DNA from: Streptomyces sp. NBC_01235
Lineage (GTDB): Bacteria; Actinomycetota; Actinomycetes; Streptomycetales; Streptomycetaceae
Direction of reading: 5' to 3'
Length of the DNA: 64,000 nt
NCBI RefSeq assembly: GCF_035989285.1
Contig: NZ_CP108513.1
Coordinates: 248,001-312,000, forward strand
Shown here: in pieces, positions 1 through 8,634 of the stretch
Position numbering within the stretch: the stretch's first letter is position 1
Layout: each line of letters starts with the position of its first letter
Program-made: the position numbers and the translations under genes
Notes under the pieces: model-generated
Databases searched by the model: none
Told to the model about the DNA's origin: nothing
What the model saw: the letters and a program-made list of their open reading frames with translations, nothing else

Positions 1-1538
1 GCGACGAGCACCTCCCGGGTGGTTCCGGGGAGGGTCGTGGGCAGCAGCCGTGCCTCCCAGAACGCGCAGGCGCCTTTCAGCAGCGGGTAGATGCGCTCCA
101 GGTGGGTGCGTGAACGGGTGAACTCGTAGTGCTCCCAGAGGGTGTTGGCGAGCCAGGCGTTGCCCGCGGGGTGCCACCACCAGCCCATGCCTCCGTGCGG
201 GTTGGTGGAGATCGCGACGGTCCAACCGGCGTTCTCGCCGGTGGAGTTGCGGTATCGGTTGCGCGGATCGTTGAACAGGGACCGGGTGAGGGCGGTCCAG
301 GAGGGCAGTTGGGCGAGGCAGTAGTCGGTGAGGGCGTCGAAACACTGGGACAGGCCCGCACGGTCGGCCATCCAGTAGTTCATCTGGACGTTGATGTCGG
401 TGTGGTAGTCGGCCATCCAGTCCGGGTCGTTGCCGTCGAGCCACAGTCCCTGGAGGTTGAGGGGGAGGCTGCCGCGGGAGCCGGAGATCATCAGGTATCG
501 GCCGAACTGGAGGTAGGCGGCATCGAGTTCGGGGTCCGGTGCCCTGTCGCGGGCGCGCGCCTTGAGGCGTTCCCAGGTGTCCAGAGAGCGCTGCTCGGCG
601 GTCGACGTGCCGAGTGAGACGTCCAGTTGGCCGTAGAGGGCGCGGTGGTCGGCGACGTGGGTGCGCAGCAGCGTGCCGGCCGGGTGGGCGGCGGCCGCGC
701 GCACCTTCGTGCGGGCCAGTTCCTCCGGGTCGAGGGAGGGGTCGCGGTACTTCGCGCGGGCGTCGGGTACGTAGTTGGTGCCGCCGCTGACGACCACGGT
801 GAGGTCGGTGCAGTCCGAGAAGTCGATCCGAGTCCCGCGCACCCGGACCCGGCCGCCGGTGCCGTGGGCGGTGACGGCGGCGCCGTAGCGCAGGCCGCCC
901 GGGAAGGACGCGCCGAACGACTCCGCTCCCGCGGGGGTCTCGCCGTGCGTGCCGTCCAGGGTCACGGATCCCGTGTGGCGTCCGCCACCGCTCTGGGTGA
1001 AGTGCAGGACGATCACGTCGTCGGGGCGGCTGGCGAAGAGCTGCCGCCGGTAGGTCACCCCGGAGCGGACGTACGTCGTCGTGACCAGGGCCTCGGAGAG
1101 GTCGAGGGTGCGACGGTAGTCGTTGACGGCGGACAGGTCGTGGTCGGGGAGGTCGACGGTGAGCCGGGCGAGGAGGGTGAAGGAGCCGAAGTCGTCGCGG
1201 CCGTAGGGGAACTGGCCGTCGGCGTCCAGTCGGTCGTTGAGGCCGCCGGTCCACATCGTGGCGTCGGTGATCAGCAGGAGCTCACGGCCGGGGTCGTTGC
1301 TCGCGAGGGCGCCCAGGCGGCCGTTGCCGACGGGCAGTCCCTGTTCGATCATGGAGTGGTCGTCGGCGGGGGCCTGCCACCACAGTTCGTGGCGGGTGGC
1401 GTCGGTGGGCGGCGGTGCGGCGGTGGGCCGCTGCGGTGCGGCGGAGGCGGTGAAGGCGGGCAGGCCGGCGAGTGCGGCGGCGGTGAGACCGGTGGTGAGG
1501 AGGGCCCGTCTGTCGGGGTCCGTCGGGCGGGGGTTCAT
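1..1538 (-). CDS. GH95-type alpha-L-fucosidase family glycoside hydrolase (3' end outside window)
   Basis: Secreted glycoside hydrolase of the GH95 type (alpha-L-fucosidase or alpha-L-galactosidase activity on plant glycans). The first 512 codons are visible; the C-terminus lies left of the window. The N-terminus carries a Tat-type signal (DRRALLTTG followed by an alanine-rich stretch ending TASA, about residues 9-34). Next comes the typical GH95 opening: a tryptophan-rich ELWWQAPA segment, then GLPVGNGRLGA, and further on TDINVQMNYW and NPHGGMGWWWHP, which are conserved around the catalytic barrel. The ATG is preceded by GGAG at 7 bases. It lies 56 bases downstream of the GH27 gene on the same strand, after a ROK regulator, so the three probably form one operon. 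The exact substrate cannot be told from sequence. Confidence 0.85.
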   Translation of the reverse strand, partial: MNPRPTDPDRRALLTTGLTAAALAGLPAFTASAAPQRPTAAPPPTDATRHELWWQAPADDHSMIEQGLPVGNGRLGALASNDPGRELLLITDATMWTGGLNDRLDADGQFPYGRDDFGSFTLLARLTVDLPDHDLSAVNDYRRTLDLSEALVTTTYVRSGVTYRRQLFASRPDDVIVLHFTQSGGGRHTGSVTLDGTHGETPAGAESFGASFPGGLRYGAAVTAHGTGGRVRVRGTRIDFSDCTDLTVVVSGGTNYVPDARAKYRDPSLDPEELARTKVRAAAAHPAGTLLRTHVADHRALYGQLDVSLGTSTAEQRSLDTWERLKARARDRAPDPELDAAYLQFGRYLMISGSRGSLPLNLQGLWLDGNDPDWMADYHTDINVQMNYWMADRAGLSQCFDALTDYCLAQLPSWTALTRSLFNDPRNRYRNSTGENAGWTVAISTNPHGGMGWWWHPAGNAWLANTLWEHYEFTRSRTHLERIYPLLKGACAFWEARLLPTTLPGTTREVLV

Positions 1539-1594
1539 GGCGGCTCCGGAGGTCTGAGGGGCCCGGGTGCGCGGTCCCGGGCCGCCGGGTGTCG

Positions 1595-3391
1595 TCAGGA
1601 GGACTTGGGTACGTCGATCCGGTCGATGTCCGGCGCGTAGCCCGAACCGCTGTCGAAAGTGATCGTGTTGGCGCCCGCCTTCAGCGTCACCGGCACGTGG
1701 ACGCTGTCGACGGTCCCCCAGTCGCCGGTGGAGGGGAACTTGTGGCGGGTGGCACCGCCTCCGTTGGCGGAGACGTCGGCCGAGCGGGCGTCACCGCTGA
1801 TGTAGGCGACCTCGATCTGGTAGGTGCCGGGCTTGTCGACGACGATGTCGGTGAAGGTGAGCTTGCCGCCGAGGTAGAGGTTGCCGACCTTGTGGCCGCC
1901 GGAGCAGGCGGAGCAGTCGGCGGTGGAGGCGTTGCCGGCGAGGGTGTTGACGGGGGCCTCGGCCTCATGAACGGTCCGCTCCAGTGCGCTGCCGTGCGGG
2001 GTGACGGTGAACAGGCGGGAGCCGTGGGCGGGCAGTGCCTGGGTGATCCTGTTCTTGTACGTGCCGAGGTTCTCGTGGTTCCACAGGTCGCGGACGGCGG
2101 CCTTGCCGGTGAAGCCGAGGGTCGTCCAGTCGGCGCTCACCGAGGCCGGCGCGTCCGCCAGGTTGAACAGGGCGACGGTGTACGTGCCGTCGGTGTTCCG
2201 CGCGGCCCACACCTGCTGGGGGTCGGACGGGGTGAGCGGGCGGGCGGGCGGTGCGTCGCCCTGGTCGACGGCGATGACCTCGCGGTTGGTGAGCAGGGAC
2301 AGGCCGTAGGAGTCCAGGCGGGTGAGGTCGTCGCCGGTGTAGAGCGGGGACTTGGCGATGGCCCACAGGCTGGCGTAGGTCTGCCGCTCGGCCTTGGTCA
2401 GGCCGTCCATCGCGCCGTTGCCGACGTCGAGGGAGTCGAGGTCGTTCCAGCCGCCGGGGCCGGCGTGCCGGGTCCAGGCGGGGGCGTCGTCGAAGCGGTC
2501 GTCGACGGAGTTCTCCCAGGAGACCAGGGTGTTGCAGTAGCACTCGACGTCGGTGTCGATGCGCCGGCCGTTGGAGTACTTCTTCCAGTCGGCGGCGTGT
2601 CCGATGTCGAGGGACCAGGAGACCTCCAGGTGGATCGGGCGTCCGGTGGCGGCGATCGCCTTCTGCCAGGCGGCCACGTCGGCGACGTTGTCGTAGTTGT
2701 CGCCGCTCTTGAAGGAGCCCGGGCCGACGCCGTCCAGCTTGAGGAAGTCGTAGCCCCAGTCGGCGAACAGCTGGGCCTGGGAGTCGATGTACTTCTGTGC
2801 GCAGGGGTCGGAGAAGTCCAGCTTGTAGGCGCTGTCCCAGCCGTTGGTGGTGCGCAGGTCGTCGTACACGAGGTCGGCGGTGGTGCAGCCGTCGGCGTTC
2901 CAGACGGGGGCCCTTCCGTCTGCGTAGGCCTCCTTCTCCAGGCCGACCGGCAGGTAGATGCCGGCCTTGAGGCCCTTGGCGTGGACGTGGTCGGCGACGG
3001 CCTTCATGCCCCGGGGGAAGCGCCGCGGGTCGGCCTTCTGGCGGGCGTACTGGTCGAACGCCGGCTTCCAGGTCTGGTCGCGCCACCAGCCGGCGTCGAT
3101 GTTGACGTATGTGTAGCCGTACTTCTTCAGCTTCGCGGCCAGCGCGTCGGTCTGCTTCAGGACGTTCGCCTCGGTGAGGTAGCTGTAGTCGCCGTCCGGG
3201 TTGAGGCCCGGGTACTTGGACGACTGCATGCTCCAGCTCGACCAGCCCATGTAGGGCTTCGCGGCGAGTGCGGGCGTGGTGGTCCCGGCGTGGGCGGTGG
3301 GGGCGAGACCGGCGGTGCCCGCGGCGAGCGCGAGGACGAGCGCCGCTCTCAGGGCGCGTGCGGGCAGGACGGAGTGCGAGGGTGACCGCAT
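1595..3391 (-). CDS. secreted GH27 alpha-galactosidase / beta-L-arabinopyranosidase with C-terminal CBM35
   Basis: 598-residue exported glycoside hydrolase. Residues 1-35 form a signal peptide ending THA. The GH27 barrel begins with MGWSSWS (48-54); FLKLD gives the nucleophile D220 and the RRIDTD segment holds the likely acid/base near D281. A beta-sandwich follows, and from about residue 475 a CBM35-like carbohydrate-binding module starting with HEAEAP and ending in PDIDRIDV. GH27 of actinobacteria includes alpha-galactosidases and beta-L-arabinopyranosidases; the FLKLDG in place of the usual YLKYDN leaves both open. A strong AGGAGG lies 10 bases before the ATG. It follows the ROK gene by 27 bases, which suggests joint transcription and control by that regulator. 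Confidence 0.9.
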   Translation of the reverse strand: MRSPSHSVLPARALRAALVLALAAGTAGLAPTAHAGTTTPALAAKPYMGWSSWSMQSSKYPGLNPDGDYSYLTEANVLKQTDALAAKLKKYGYTYVNIDAGWWRDQTWKPAFDQYARQKADPRRFPRGMKAVADHVHAKGLKAGIYLPVGLEKEAYADGRAPVWNADGCTTADLVYDDLRTTNGWDSAYKLDFSDPCAQKYIDSQAQLFADWGYDFLKLDGVGPGSFKSGDNYDNVADVAAWQKAIAATGRPIHLEVSWSLDIGHAADWKKYSNGRRIDTDVECYCNTLVSWENSVDDRFDDAPAWTRHAGPGGWNDLDSLDVGNGAMDGLTKAERQTYASLWAIAKSPLYTGDDLTRLDSYGLSLLTNREVIAVDQGDAPPARPLTPSDPQQVWAARNTDGTYTVALFNLADAPASVSADWTTLGFTGKAAVRDLWNHENLGTYKNRITQALPAHGSRLFTVTPHGSALERTVHEAEAPVNTLAGNASTADCSACSGGHKVGNLYLGGKLTFTDIVVDKPGTYQIEVAYISGDARSADVSANGGGATRHKFPSTGDWGTVDSVHVPVTLKAGANTITFDSGSGYAPDIDRIDVPKSS

Positions 3392-3418
3392 GGGTCGTAC
3401 CTCCTGGGGGGGTGGGGG

Positions 3419-4609
3419 TCAGTTCGGGTCCGTGATGAAGGACTGGATGGCGGTGGCCGCGGCGCCGCGCGCCCACTCCTCGAAGGGCAGCGGGCGGGTC
3501 TGCACGTCGCACTGCGCGGCCGAGCCGAACGCGGCCGCCGCGAAGGCGCTGCGGATGTGCTCGGCGAACAGGTCGTGGGCGGCAAGACCCTCGCCGGAGA
3601 TGACCACGCGCTGCGGGCCGAGCAGGTTGGCCACGGTGGCGATGCCCCGGCCGATCGCCTCCCCCGCCCTCGCGTACGCCTCGCGCGCCTCGGCGTCGCC
3701 CCCACGCGCGAGGGCGACGGCCTCGGCGGTGTCGGTGACCTCGATCCCGGTCCGTTCACGGATCCGGGCGCGGATCGCCGGGTCGGCGGCGATCGCCTCG
3801 ACGCAGCCGCGGTTGCCGCAGTGGCAGAGCGGCCCGCTGGGGTCGACGGTGACATGGCCGATCTCGCCGGCCACGCCGTGCGCCCCGGCGACCACCCGGC
3901 CGTGCACCACCAGGCCGCACCCGATGCCCGCGCCGACGGTCACCACGGCGAAGTCCGACAAGCCCACTCCGGCGCCGAACCACTGCTCGGCGACGGTGAG
4001 GGCCCGTACGTCGTTGTCGACGGTGACGGGCAAGCCGGTGACGGTGGAGGCGAGTTCGGCGAGCGGTACGTCGCGCCAGTCCAGGAACGGTGAGTAGCGC
4101 ACCACGCCCTCGGCGCGGTCCACGTCGCCGGAGGCCGCGATGCCGAGCCCCATGACGTGTACGCCGTAGCCGTCCGCCTCGGTCAGCAGCTCCTTCACGA
4201 GCTCCGCGGTCGAGGCCAGGACCGCTTGGGGGGCACGGTCGGTCAGCGGCACGTGCCGGGCGAGCAGGATCCGGCAGCACAGGTCCGTGAGCACCCCGAT
4301 GATCTCGCCGCCGGTGAGTTTGAGCCCCAGGAACAGCGCACGGCCGCCCTCGACCCGCACCAGGTTCGCGGGTCGCCCGAGGACCGGACGGGCCTCCGTG
4401 TCCGCGTCCTCCAGCAGGTAGCCCGACTCGATCAGGGGCCGGACCGCCTTCGTGACGGCCGCCGCGGACAGACCAGCCCGCCGGGCCAGTTCCAGCCGGG
4501 TGAGCGGGCCCTGGGAGAGGACGGTGGTGAAGATCTGCGAAGCGGCCGGCGTTCCGGCGGGGAACGTCTCCGCGGGGTGCGAGGGGGTGGGTGAGGGCGA
4601 CGGGGGCAT
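3419..4609 (-). CDS. ROK-family transcriptional regulator
   Basis: 396-residue repressor of the ROK (repressor, ORF, kinase) family. An N-terminal winged helix (about residues 20-80, LTRLELARRAGLSAAAVTKAV) precedes an actin-like ROK domain with the zinc motif CHCGNRGCVE around the middle. Such proteins bind operators through the helix-turn-helix and sense a sugar through the kinase-like domain. I chose the ATG at 4609 over an upstream in-frame ATG at 4699, because the extra 30 residues lie across a promoter-like sequence and look non-coding. It is the first gene of a ROK-GH27-GH95 unit, so it probably controls that unit and itself. The TTGACA promoter at 4645-4617 would give an almost leaderless transcript. 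Confidence 0.88.
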   Translation of the reverse strand: MPPSPSPTPSHPAETFPAGTPAASQIFTTVLSQGPLTRLELARRAGLSAAAVTKAVRPLIESGYLLEDADTEARPVLGRPANLVRVEGGRALFLGLKLTGGEIIGVLTDLCCRILLARHVPLTDRAPQAVLASTAELVKELLTEADGYGVHVMGLGIAASGDVDRAEGVVRYSPFLDWRDVPLAELASTVTGLPVTVDNDVRALTVAEQWFGAGVGLSDFAVVTVGAGIGCGLVVHGRVVAGAHGVAGEIGHVTVDPSGPLCHCGNRGCVEAIAADPAIRARIRERTGIEVTDTAEAVALARGGDAEAREAYARAGEAIGRGIATVANLLGPQRVVISGEGLAAHDLFAEHIRSAFAAAAFGSAAQCDVQTRPLPFEEWARGAAATAIQSFITDPN

Positions 4610-4616
4610 GGCCGGG

Positions 4617-4645
4617 AACCTAGGGCCCTTATTTTCCGGTGTCAA
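4617..4645 (-). promoter_or_regulatory. promoter of ROK gene, probably leaderless
   Basis: Reading leftwards there is a perfect -35 hexamer TTGACA (4645-4640), a 17-base spacer and TAGGTT (4622-4617) as -10. The expected start point falls within one or two bases of the ATG at 4609, so the message would have almost no leader. No good ribosome site precedes that ATG, which agrees. The -35 lies inside the left arm of the inverted repeat GTGTCAATG. Confidence 0.55.
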
Positions 4646-4727
4646 TGAAAGAAACAGGAATGACCCGAGGTTCGGCTGTGAGCCCTCACTACCTTCCAAT
4701 GGCCTTTATTTCATGGGACATTGACAC
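4639..4727. repeat. 9-bp inverted repeat GTGTCAATG ... CATTGACAC upstream of ROK gene
   Basis: GTGTCAATG at 4639-4647 and its exact reverse complement at 4719-4727 are 71 bases apart in an AT-richer stretch between the ROK gene and the next gene. The left arm overlaps the ROK promoter -35. Two half-sites or two operators for the ROK regulator are possible; this is inferred only from position and symmetry. Confidence 0.4.
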
Positions 4728-4754
4728 GCATTCAGAGTCGTCGTCCCCAACCGC

Positions 4755-5150
4755 TCACGCCGCGCGTCTCCTCGCCCCCGCCGTCCGAACGGGGGCGACC
4801 GTGGGGCGGGCGGCTGGGGCCGGGGTGCGGGCGGGGCGGGCCCGGTAGGTCGTCTTCGCCGGGTCTCTGACGGGCTCGCCGAGGGTGATGCGTCCCGCCG
4901 CGTACAGCTCGTCGCACTCGGCGGTGGACAGTGCGACGTAGCAGCCTCCGCGTCCGCCGTCGGCGTCCAACGGGCGCCAGTAGCCGTACACGCGGCGTCC
5001 ACTGGCGTGCTCGGTCACGAACACGGGCGTGCGCGGATCGGAGACGATGCGCAGGACGTCGGCTCCGGCGCGGCTCAGCGGTATGACGGGGCGGCGCGTG
5101 TCGAGACGTGTGTCGAGAACCGGCGGCCGGTCGGCGTGGGGCGGCATCAT
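4755..5150 (-). CDS. hypothetical protein, 131 aa
   Basis: Small protein of unknown function. The first of two adjacent ATGs (ATGATG) follows AGGAAAGG at a suitable distance, and the codons are strongly GC-biased at third positions. The middle part (VLRIVSDPRTPVFVTEHASGRRVYGYWRP, shortened here: FVTEHASGRRVYGYWRPLD) and CYVALSTAECDELYAAG look like a folded domain, about residues 20-95; the last 40 residues are Arg/Ala/Pro-rich and likely disordered. No signal peptide or membrane segment. It stands alone between the ROK promoter region and the aminotransferase gene. I do not recognise a family. Confidence 0.6.
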   Translation of the reverse strand: MMPPHADRPPVLDTRLDTRRPVIPLSRAGADVLRIVSDPRTPVFVTEHASGRRVYGYWRPLDADGGRGGCYVALSTAECDELYAAGRITLGEPVRDPAKTTYRARPARTPAPAARPTVAPVRTAGARRRAA

Positions 5151-5276
5151 CGGTGACCTTTCCTGGGCGCGGACATGAGACCGCCTACCCTGCCGAGCGG
5201 AAGTTGATCTCACCTGGGGCATCCTTCATCACGGCACTGACAACGGCCCGTCCCGGCCCCGGTCGACCCGCGGGAC

Positions 5277-6518
5277 CTACGCGGGAACCGACGACTCCCC
5301 CGCCGCGCGGGCCCACTTCTCGACGACGGGTACGCAGGTCTCGGCGAAGTACTCGTAGTCCTCGGGGATGTTGTAGACGTGGGCCGACAGCCGGAGGTGG
5401 CCACGGCCGTCGAAGCTGGTGAACGCGGCTTCCACGCCCAGTTCGGCGGTCGCACGGTCGCGCAGGGCGTCCGCCGCGACCCTGCTCGTGCCCAGGCCCT
5501 CCGGTAGGCGGACCAGGCGCATGCCGGGGACGGGCATCCCGACGTCGACGGGGTCCGCCGGGGTCCCGGTCCGGCCGAACGCGGCCGCGACGACGTGGGC
5601 GCCGTAGTCCGCCAGTTCGTCCATGTACCGGCGGGCCGTGTCCCAGCCCCAGGTGTCGTCGATGAAGTCCAGTGCCGTGGGCGCGGCCAGACAGCCCGTG
5701 GCGTCGAGGGTGCCCTGATGGTCGAAGCGGTCCGGGAAGGGTTCGGCGGCGCCCCAGGAGTCGATCAGCGGGTGAAGGTCCGTACGCAGCGGGCCGCGGG
5801 CGACGAGCGCCGCCGTGCCGCGCGGGGCGCACCCCCACTTGTGGAGGTTGCCGACCCAGGCGTCGCAGACCAGTCCGTCCAGCGGCGCGGCGAGCAGACC
5901 GGGGGCGTGCGCGCCGTCGACCAGCAGGGTGACCCCGCGTCGTGCGGCTTCGGCGCCGACGCGTTCGACCGGCATCAGCCGTGCCGTCGCGGAGGTGATC
6001 TGGTCCAGGACGATGAGGGCGACGTCGTCGTCCACCTGCGCCATCACCGCCTGGTACGCCTGCTCGGCGTCGGCCGCCAGGGGAACCCGTGCGGTGCGCA
6101 CGCCGGTCCCCCAGCGGCCGGCGAGCCGCTGCGCGCCCATGGTGACGGCGCCGTAGCCGTGGTCGGTGACCACGATGTCCCCGCCGGGCCGGGCGGCCAG
6201 CGCGGCGAAGACGACGCTGGCCCCGGCGCCGGCGTTCGGCACGAGGGCGAGGTCCGTGTCGTCGGTCCGCAGGTGACCGGCGAGAGCCGCGCGGGTCGCG
6301 GCCATCCGGCCCGGCAGTGACGGGAACCACGCGACCGGGGCACGTTCCATCTCGGCGCGCAGAGCGTTCTGCCGCTCCTGCGCCACGCGTGGGACCGCGC
6401 CGAACGAGCCGTGGTTGAGATGCCGCAGCCCGGAATCGAGCGTCCAGGCGGCCATCGCGGGCCGCCCGTCGGGCAGCGTCAACGGCCGGGGGACGGTGAC
6501 GACTTCACCCTCGCTCAT
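5277..6518 (-). CDS. aminotransferase class V-fold PLP-dependent enzyme
   Basis: 413-residue cytosolic PLP enzyme of the class V group (isopenicillin-N-epimerase-like, cysteine-desulfurase fold). Landmarks are the opening FLNHGSFG-like HLNHGSFGAVP near residue 33, the PLP phosphate region PNAGAGASVVF, the DGAHAPG segment carrying the cofactor aspartate, and the Schiff-base lysine in WVGNLHKWGCAPRG. Family members act as epimerases, desulfurases or selenocysteine lyases; no neighbour fixes the substrate. The ATG is preceded by GTGGAG. A possible small gene at 6533-6709 ends 14 bases upstream and may be co-transcribed. Confidence 0.85.
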   Translation of the reverse strand: MSEGEVVTVPRPLTLPDGRPAMAAWTLDSGLRHLNHGSFGAVPRVAQERQNALRAEMERAPVAWFPSLPGRMAATRAALAGHLRTDDTDLALVPNAGAGASVVFAALAARPGGDIVVTDHGYGAVTMGAQRLAGRWGTGVRTARVPLAADAEQAYQAVMAQVDDDVALIVLDQITSATARLMPVERVGAEAARRGVTLLVDGAHAPGLLAAPLDGLVCDAWVGNLHKWGCAPRGTAALVARGPLRTDLHPLIDSWGAAEPFPDRFDHQGTLDATGCLAAPTALDFIDDTWGWDTARRYMDELADYGAHVVAAAFGRTGTPADPVDVGMPVPGMRLVRLPEGLGTSRVAADALRDRATAELGVEAAFTSFDGRGHLRLSAHVYNIPEDYEYFAETCVPVVEKWARAAGESSVPA

Positions 6519-6532
6519 GGGGCTCCACGGGC

Positions 6533-6709
6533 TCAGGAGAAGAACGACCGCTGCGCGGGCAGGCCAGGAGTGAAGGAGGACGGGGCGCTCATGACCCGGT
6601 CCAGGTCTCGCTTGATGCGTTCGGCCTCGCCGCGCACCTGTGCGGGCACGTCACCGCGCTCGGTGACGAGGCGATGGTAGATCGGAGTGTCGTCGAAGAC
6701 GGGGATCAC
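6533..6709 (-). CDS. possible small protein, 58 aa, upstream of aminotransferase
   Basis: A GTG-initiated frame encodes VIPVFDDTPIYHRLVTE and a charged helical segment (RGEAERIKRDLDRVM), ending FFS. It finishes 14 bases before the aminotransferase start on the same strand, and its third positions are GC-rich. The ribosome site is weak, and I do not recognise a family, so it may be a real small gene or a chance frame. Confidence 0.35.
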   Translation of the reverse strand: MIPVFDDTPIYHRLVTERGDVPAQVRGEAERIKRDLDRVMSAPSSFTPGLPAQRSFFS

Positions 6710-6850
6710 CGGGGGCGCTCTGCTTTCATGGACGGTCGCTTCCGAGACGTCGCCCGCGGCTCGACAGCTGAACCGTTGACGACGACAACATCGTATTGTC
6801 CCCCATGGGTTCGGCGCGGGCGACCAGGGGGACCCGATACGCTCCGCGAC

Positions 6851-7210
6851 GTGGACCACACTCACGCCGGCCTCCGGTGGGAAATCCTGGCCGAACGTCC
6901 CGAGTGCGCGGGCTTTCTGACGGTGCGAAACCGCACATACCGGTATCCGGACGGCCGGCAGGATCACTGGGACATCCTCTGCGGGCCGCCTACCGTCGCT
7001 GTCGTCGCCTTCACGGAGGACGGGCAGCCGGGCTGCTCGCACCGGTTGCGTGAACCCGCGCGCGGGTGCGGGGACAAGGGATACCGGCCCGGCTCCCGGT
7101 TCGGCTCCGGATACCGGGCCCCGCGTCGAGGCCGGTCACGAGCCGGTCCGCGGTCGTGGGGTCGGCCTCCACGTACAGCCGCGTGCACGGTTCGGTCGCG
7201 GCCGGCCTGA
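6851..7210 (+). pseudogene. NUDIX-hydrolase-like N-terminal remnant
   Basis: Starting at a GTG, the frame reads WEILAERPECAGFLTVRNRT, then YRYPDGRQDHWDIL and PTVAVVAFTEDG. That is the usual N-terminal strand pattern of ADP-ribose-pyrophosphatase-like NUDIX proteins. A region similar to the usual QYREP follows as RLREPARG, but no NUDIX box (GX5EX7REUXEEXGU) appears; the frame then runs into arginine/glycine-rich sequence and stops at 7210. I read it as a gene that lost its 3' part. Confidence is limited because the match is short and made by eye. Confidence 0.35.
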
Positions 7211-7528
7211 CCACCACCCGGCTCTGGCGGCCGTCCTCGAAGACGGCCGTGGCGCCCGTCCCGTCGACCCGGTGCGCACGCCGGCGGCCGACGCCGCGCA
7301 CCGCGACGCCGTCAACACCGACGGATCGCTGATCGCGGCGGCAGGGCACGATCGCCGGGGTGGCGGCGCTTCCTCCTCCCCCCCGTCCCGGTCCCCGCCG
7401 CGGGTCCTGCCGCTGCTGGCCGACATGGAGGTGCGGCTCGACGCGCTCGCAACGGACCTCCGAGCCGGCGCCGGCCCCCGGACGCCCCGGACGCCCCGTC
7501 CTGAGCGGCGGGGCCGTCCGGGGTGCGG
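7211..7528. other. stretch without a convincing gene
   Basis: Between the NUDIX remnant and the GAPDH stop codon, both strands have open frames, but none has a plausible start, ribosome site and protein-like composition together. Just upstream (7079-7125) the motif GGATACCGG occurs twice around GC-rich inverted repeats, which could be a terminator or recombination scar. Confidence 0.4.
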
Positions 7529-8527
7529 TCAGCGTGCGGCGAGGAGTTCGAGCGTGTCGATCACGCGGTGGGAGAAGCCCCACTCGTTGTCGTACCAGGC
7601 GACCACCTTGACGTGGCGGCCGTCGACGCGGGTGAGGGCCGAGTCGAAGATCGACGAGGCCGGGTTGCCGACGATGTCGGACGACACGAGCGCGTCCTCC
7701 GAGTACTCGAGGACTCCGGCGAGCGGCCCCTCGGCGGCGGTGCGGTACGCCGCCAGGATGTCGTCGCGCGTCACCTCGCGGGCGACGGTCGTGTTGAGCT
7801 CGACGATCGAGCCCACCGGCACGGGCACCCGGATCGAGTCGCCGGACAGCTTGCCGTCGAGGTTCGGCAGCACGAGGCCGATCGCCTTGGCGGCGCCGGT
7901 CGTGGTCGGCACGACGTTGACACCGGCGGCACGGGCGCGGCGCGGGTCGCGGTGCGGGCCGTCCTGCAGGTTCTGCTCCTGCGTGTAGGCGTGCACGGTC
8001 GTCATGAAGCCGTGCTCGATGCCGGCGAGGTCGTCGAGGACCGCGGCCAGCGGGGCGAGCGCGTTGGTCGTGCACGAGGCGTTCGAGACGATCGTGTGCA
8101 GGTCCGGGTCGTAGGCGTCGGTGTTGACGCCGTAGGCGAGGGTGACGTCGGCGCCGTCCGAGGGCGCGCTGACGAGCACCTTCCGCGCGCCCGCGTCGAG
8201 GTGGGCGCGGGCGGCCTTGGCCGAGGTGAAGCGGCCGGTCGCCTCCAGCACGAGGTCGACGCCGAGTTCGGCCCACGGCAGCTGCGCCGGTTCGCGCTCG
8301 GCGAGCACCTTGATGCGGCGGCCGTCGACGACGAGCGTGTCGCCGTCGACGGTGACCGGGCGGCCCAGCCGGCCGGCCGTCGAGTCGAAGGCGAGCAGCC
8401 GCGCGAGGGCCGCGGGCTCCGTGAGGTCGTTGACGGCGACGATCTCGAGGTCGCTGTCGCGCTCGAGGAGTGCGCGCAGCACGTTGCGTCCGATGCGGCC
8501 GAATCCGTTGATGGCGATGCGAGTCAT
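7529..8527 (-). CDS. gap: type I glyceraldehyde-3-phosphate dehydrogenase
   Basis: 332-residue NAD-dependent enzyme that oxidises and phosphorylates glyceraldehyde 3-phosphate in glycolysis. Length and order match the family: the Rossmann opening INGFGRIGRN (6-15), the catalytic loop SNASCTTN with C152, the partner histidine H179 in MTTVHAYT, and WYDNEWGFSHRV near the end. An accessory-region location next to a GlxA/AraC regulator suggests a second copy rather than the housekeeping gene of the gap-pgk-tpi cluster; this is inference. ATG start with GGGACACC-type leader; it lies 107 bases downstream of the regulator on the same strand. Confidence 0.95.
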   Translation of the reverse strand: MTRIAINGFGRIGRNVLRALLERDSDLEIVAVNDLTEPAALARLLAFDSTAGRLGRPVTVDGDTLVVDGRRIKVLAEREPAQLPWAELGVDLVLEATGRFTSAKAARAHLDAGARKVLVSAPSDGADVTLAYGVNTDAYDPDLHTIVSNASCTTNALAPLAAVLDDLAGIEHGFMTTVHAYTQEQNLQDGPHRDPRRARAAGVNVVPTTTGAAKAIGLVLPNLDGKLSGDSIRVPVPVGSIVELNTTVAREVTRDDILAAYRTAAEGPLAGVLEYSEDALVSSDIVGNPASSIFDSALTRVDGRHVKVVAWYDNEWGFSHRVIDTLELLAAR

Positions 8528-8634
8528 GTGTGGTGTCCCTTCGGTTCGCCACCAGCCTCGCGTGCGGCGTCCGCGCGCGGCCGGGGCGTGAGCGCCAGGG
8601 TTCGCAAGGATCTCGCCAGGGACCGCGTTCCCCG

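Noticed and set aside
1589..3385. Long plus-strand frame opposite the GH27 gene
   Set aside because: It is the complement shadow of the GH27 gene: Val/Gly-rich composition, no domains, no ribosome site.
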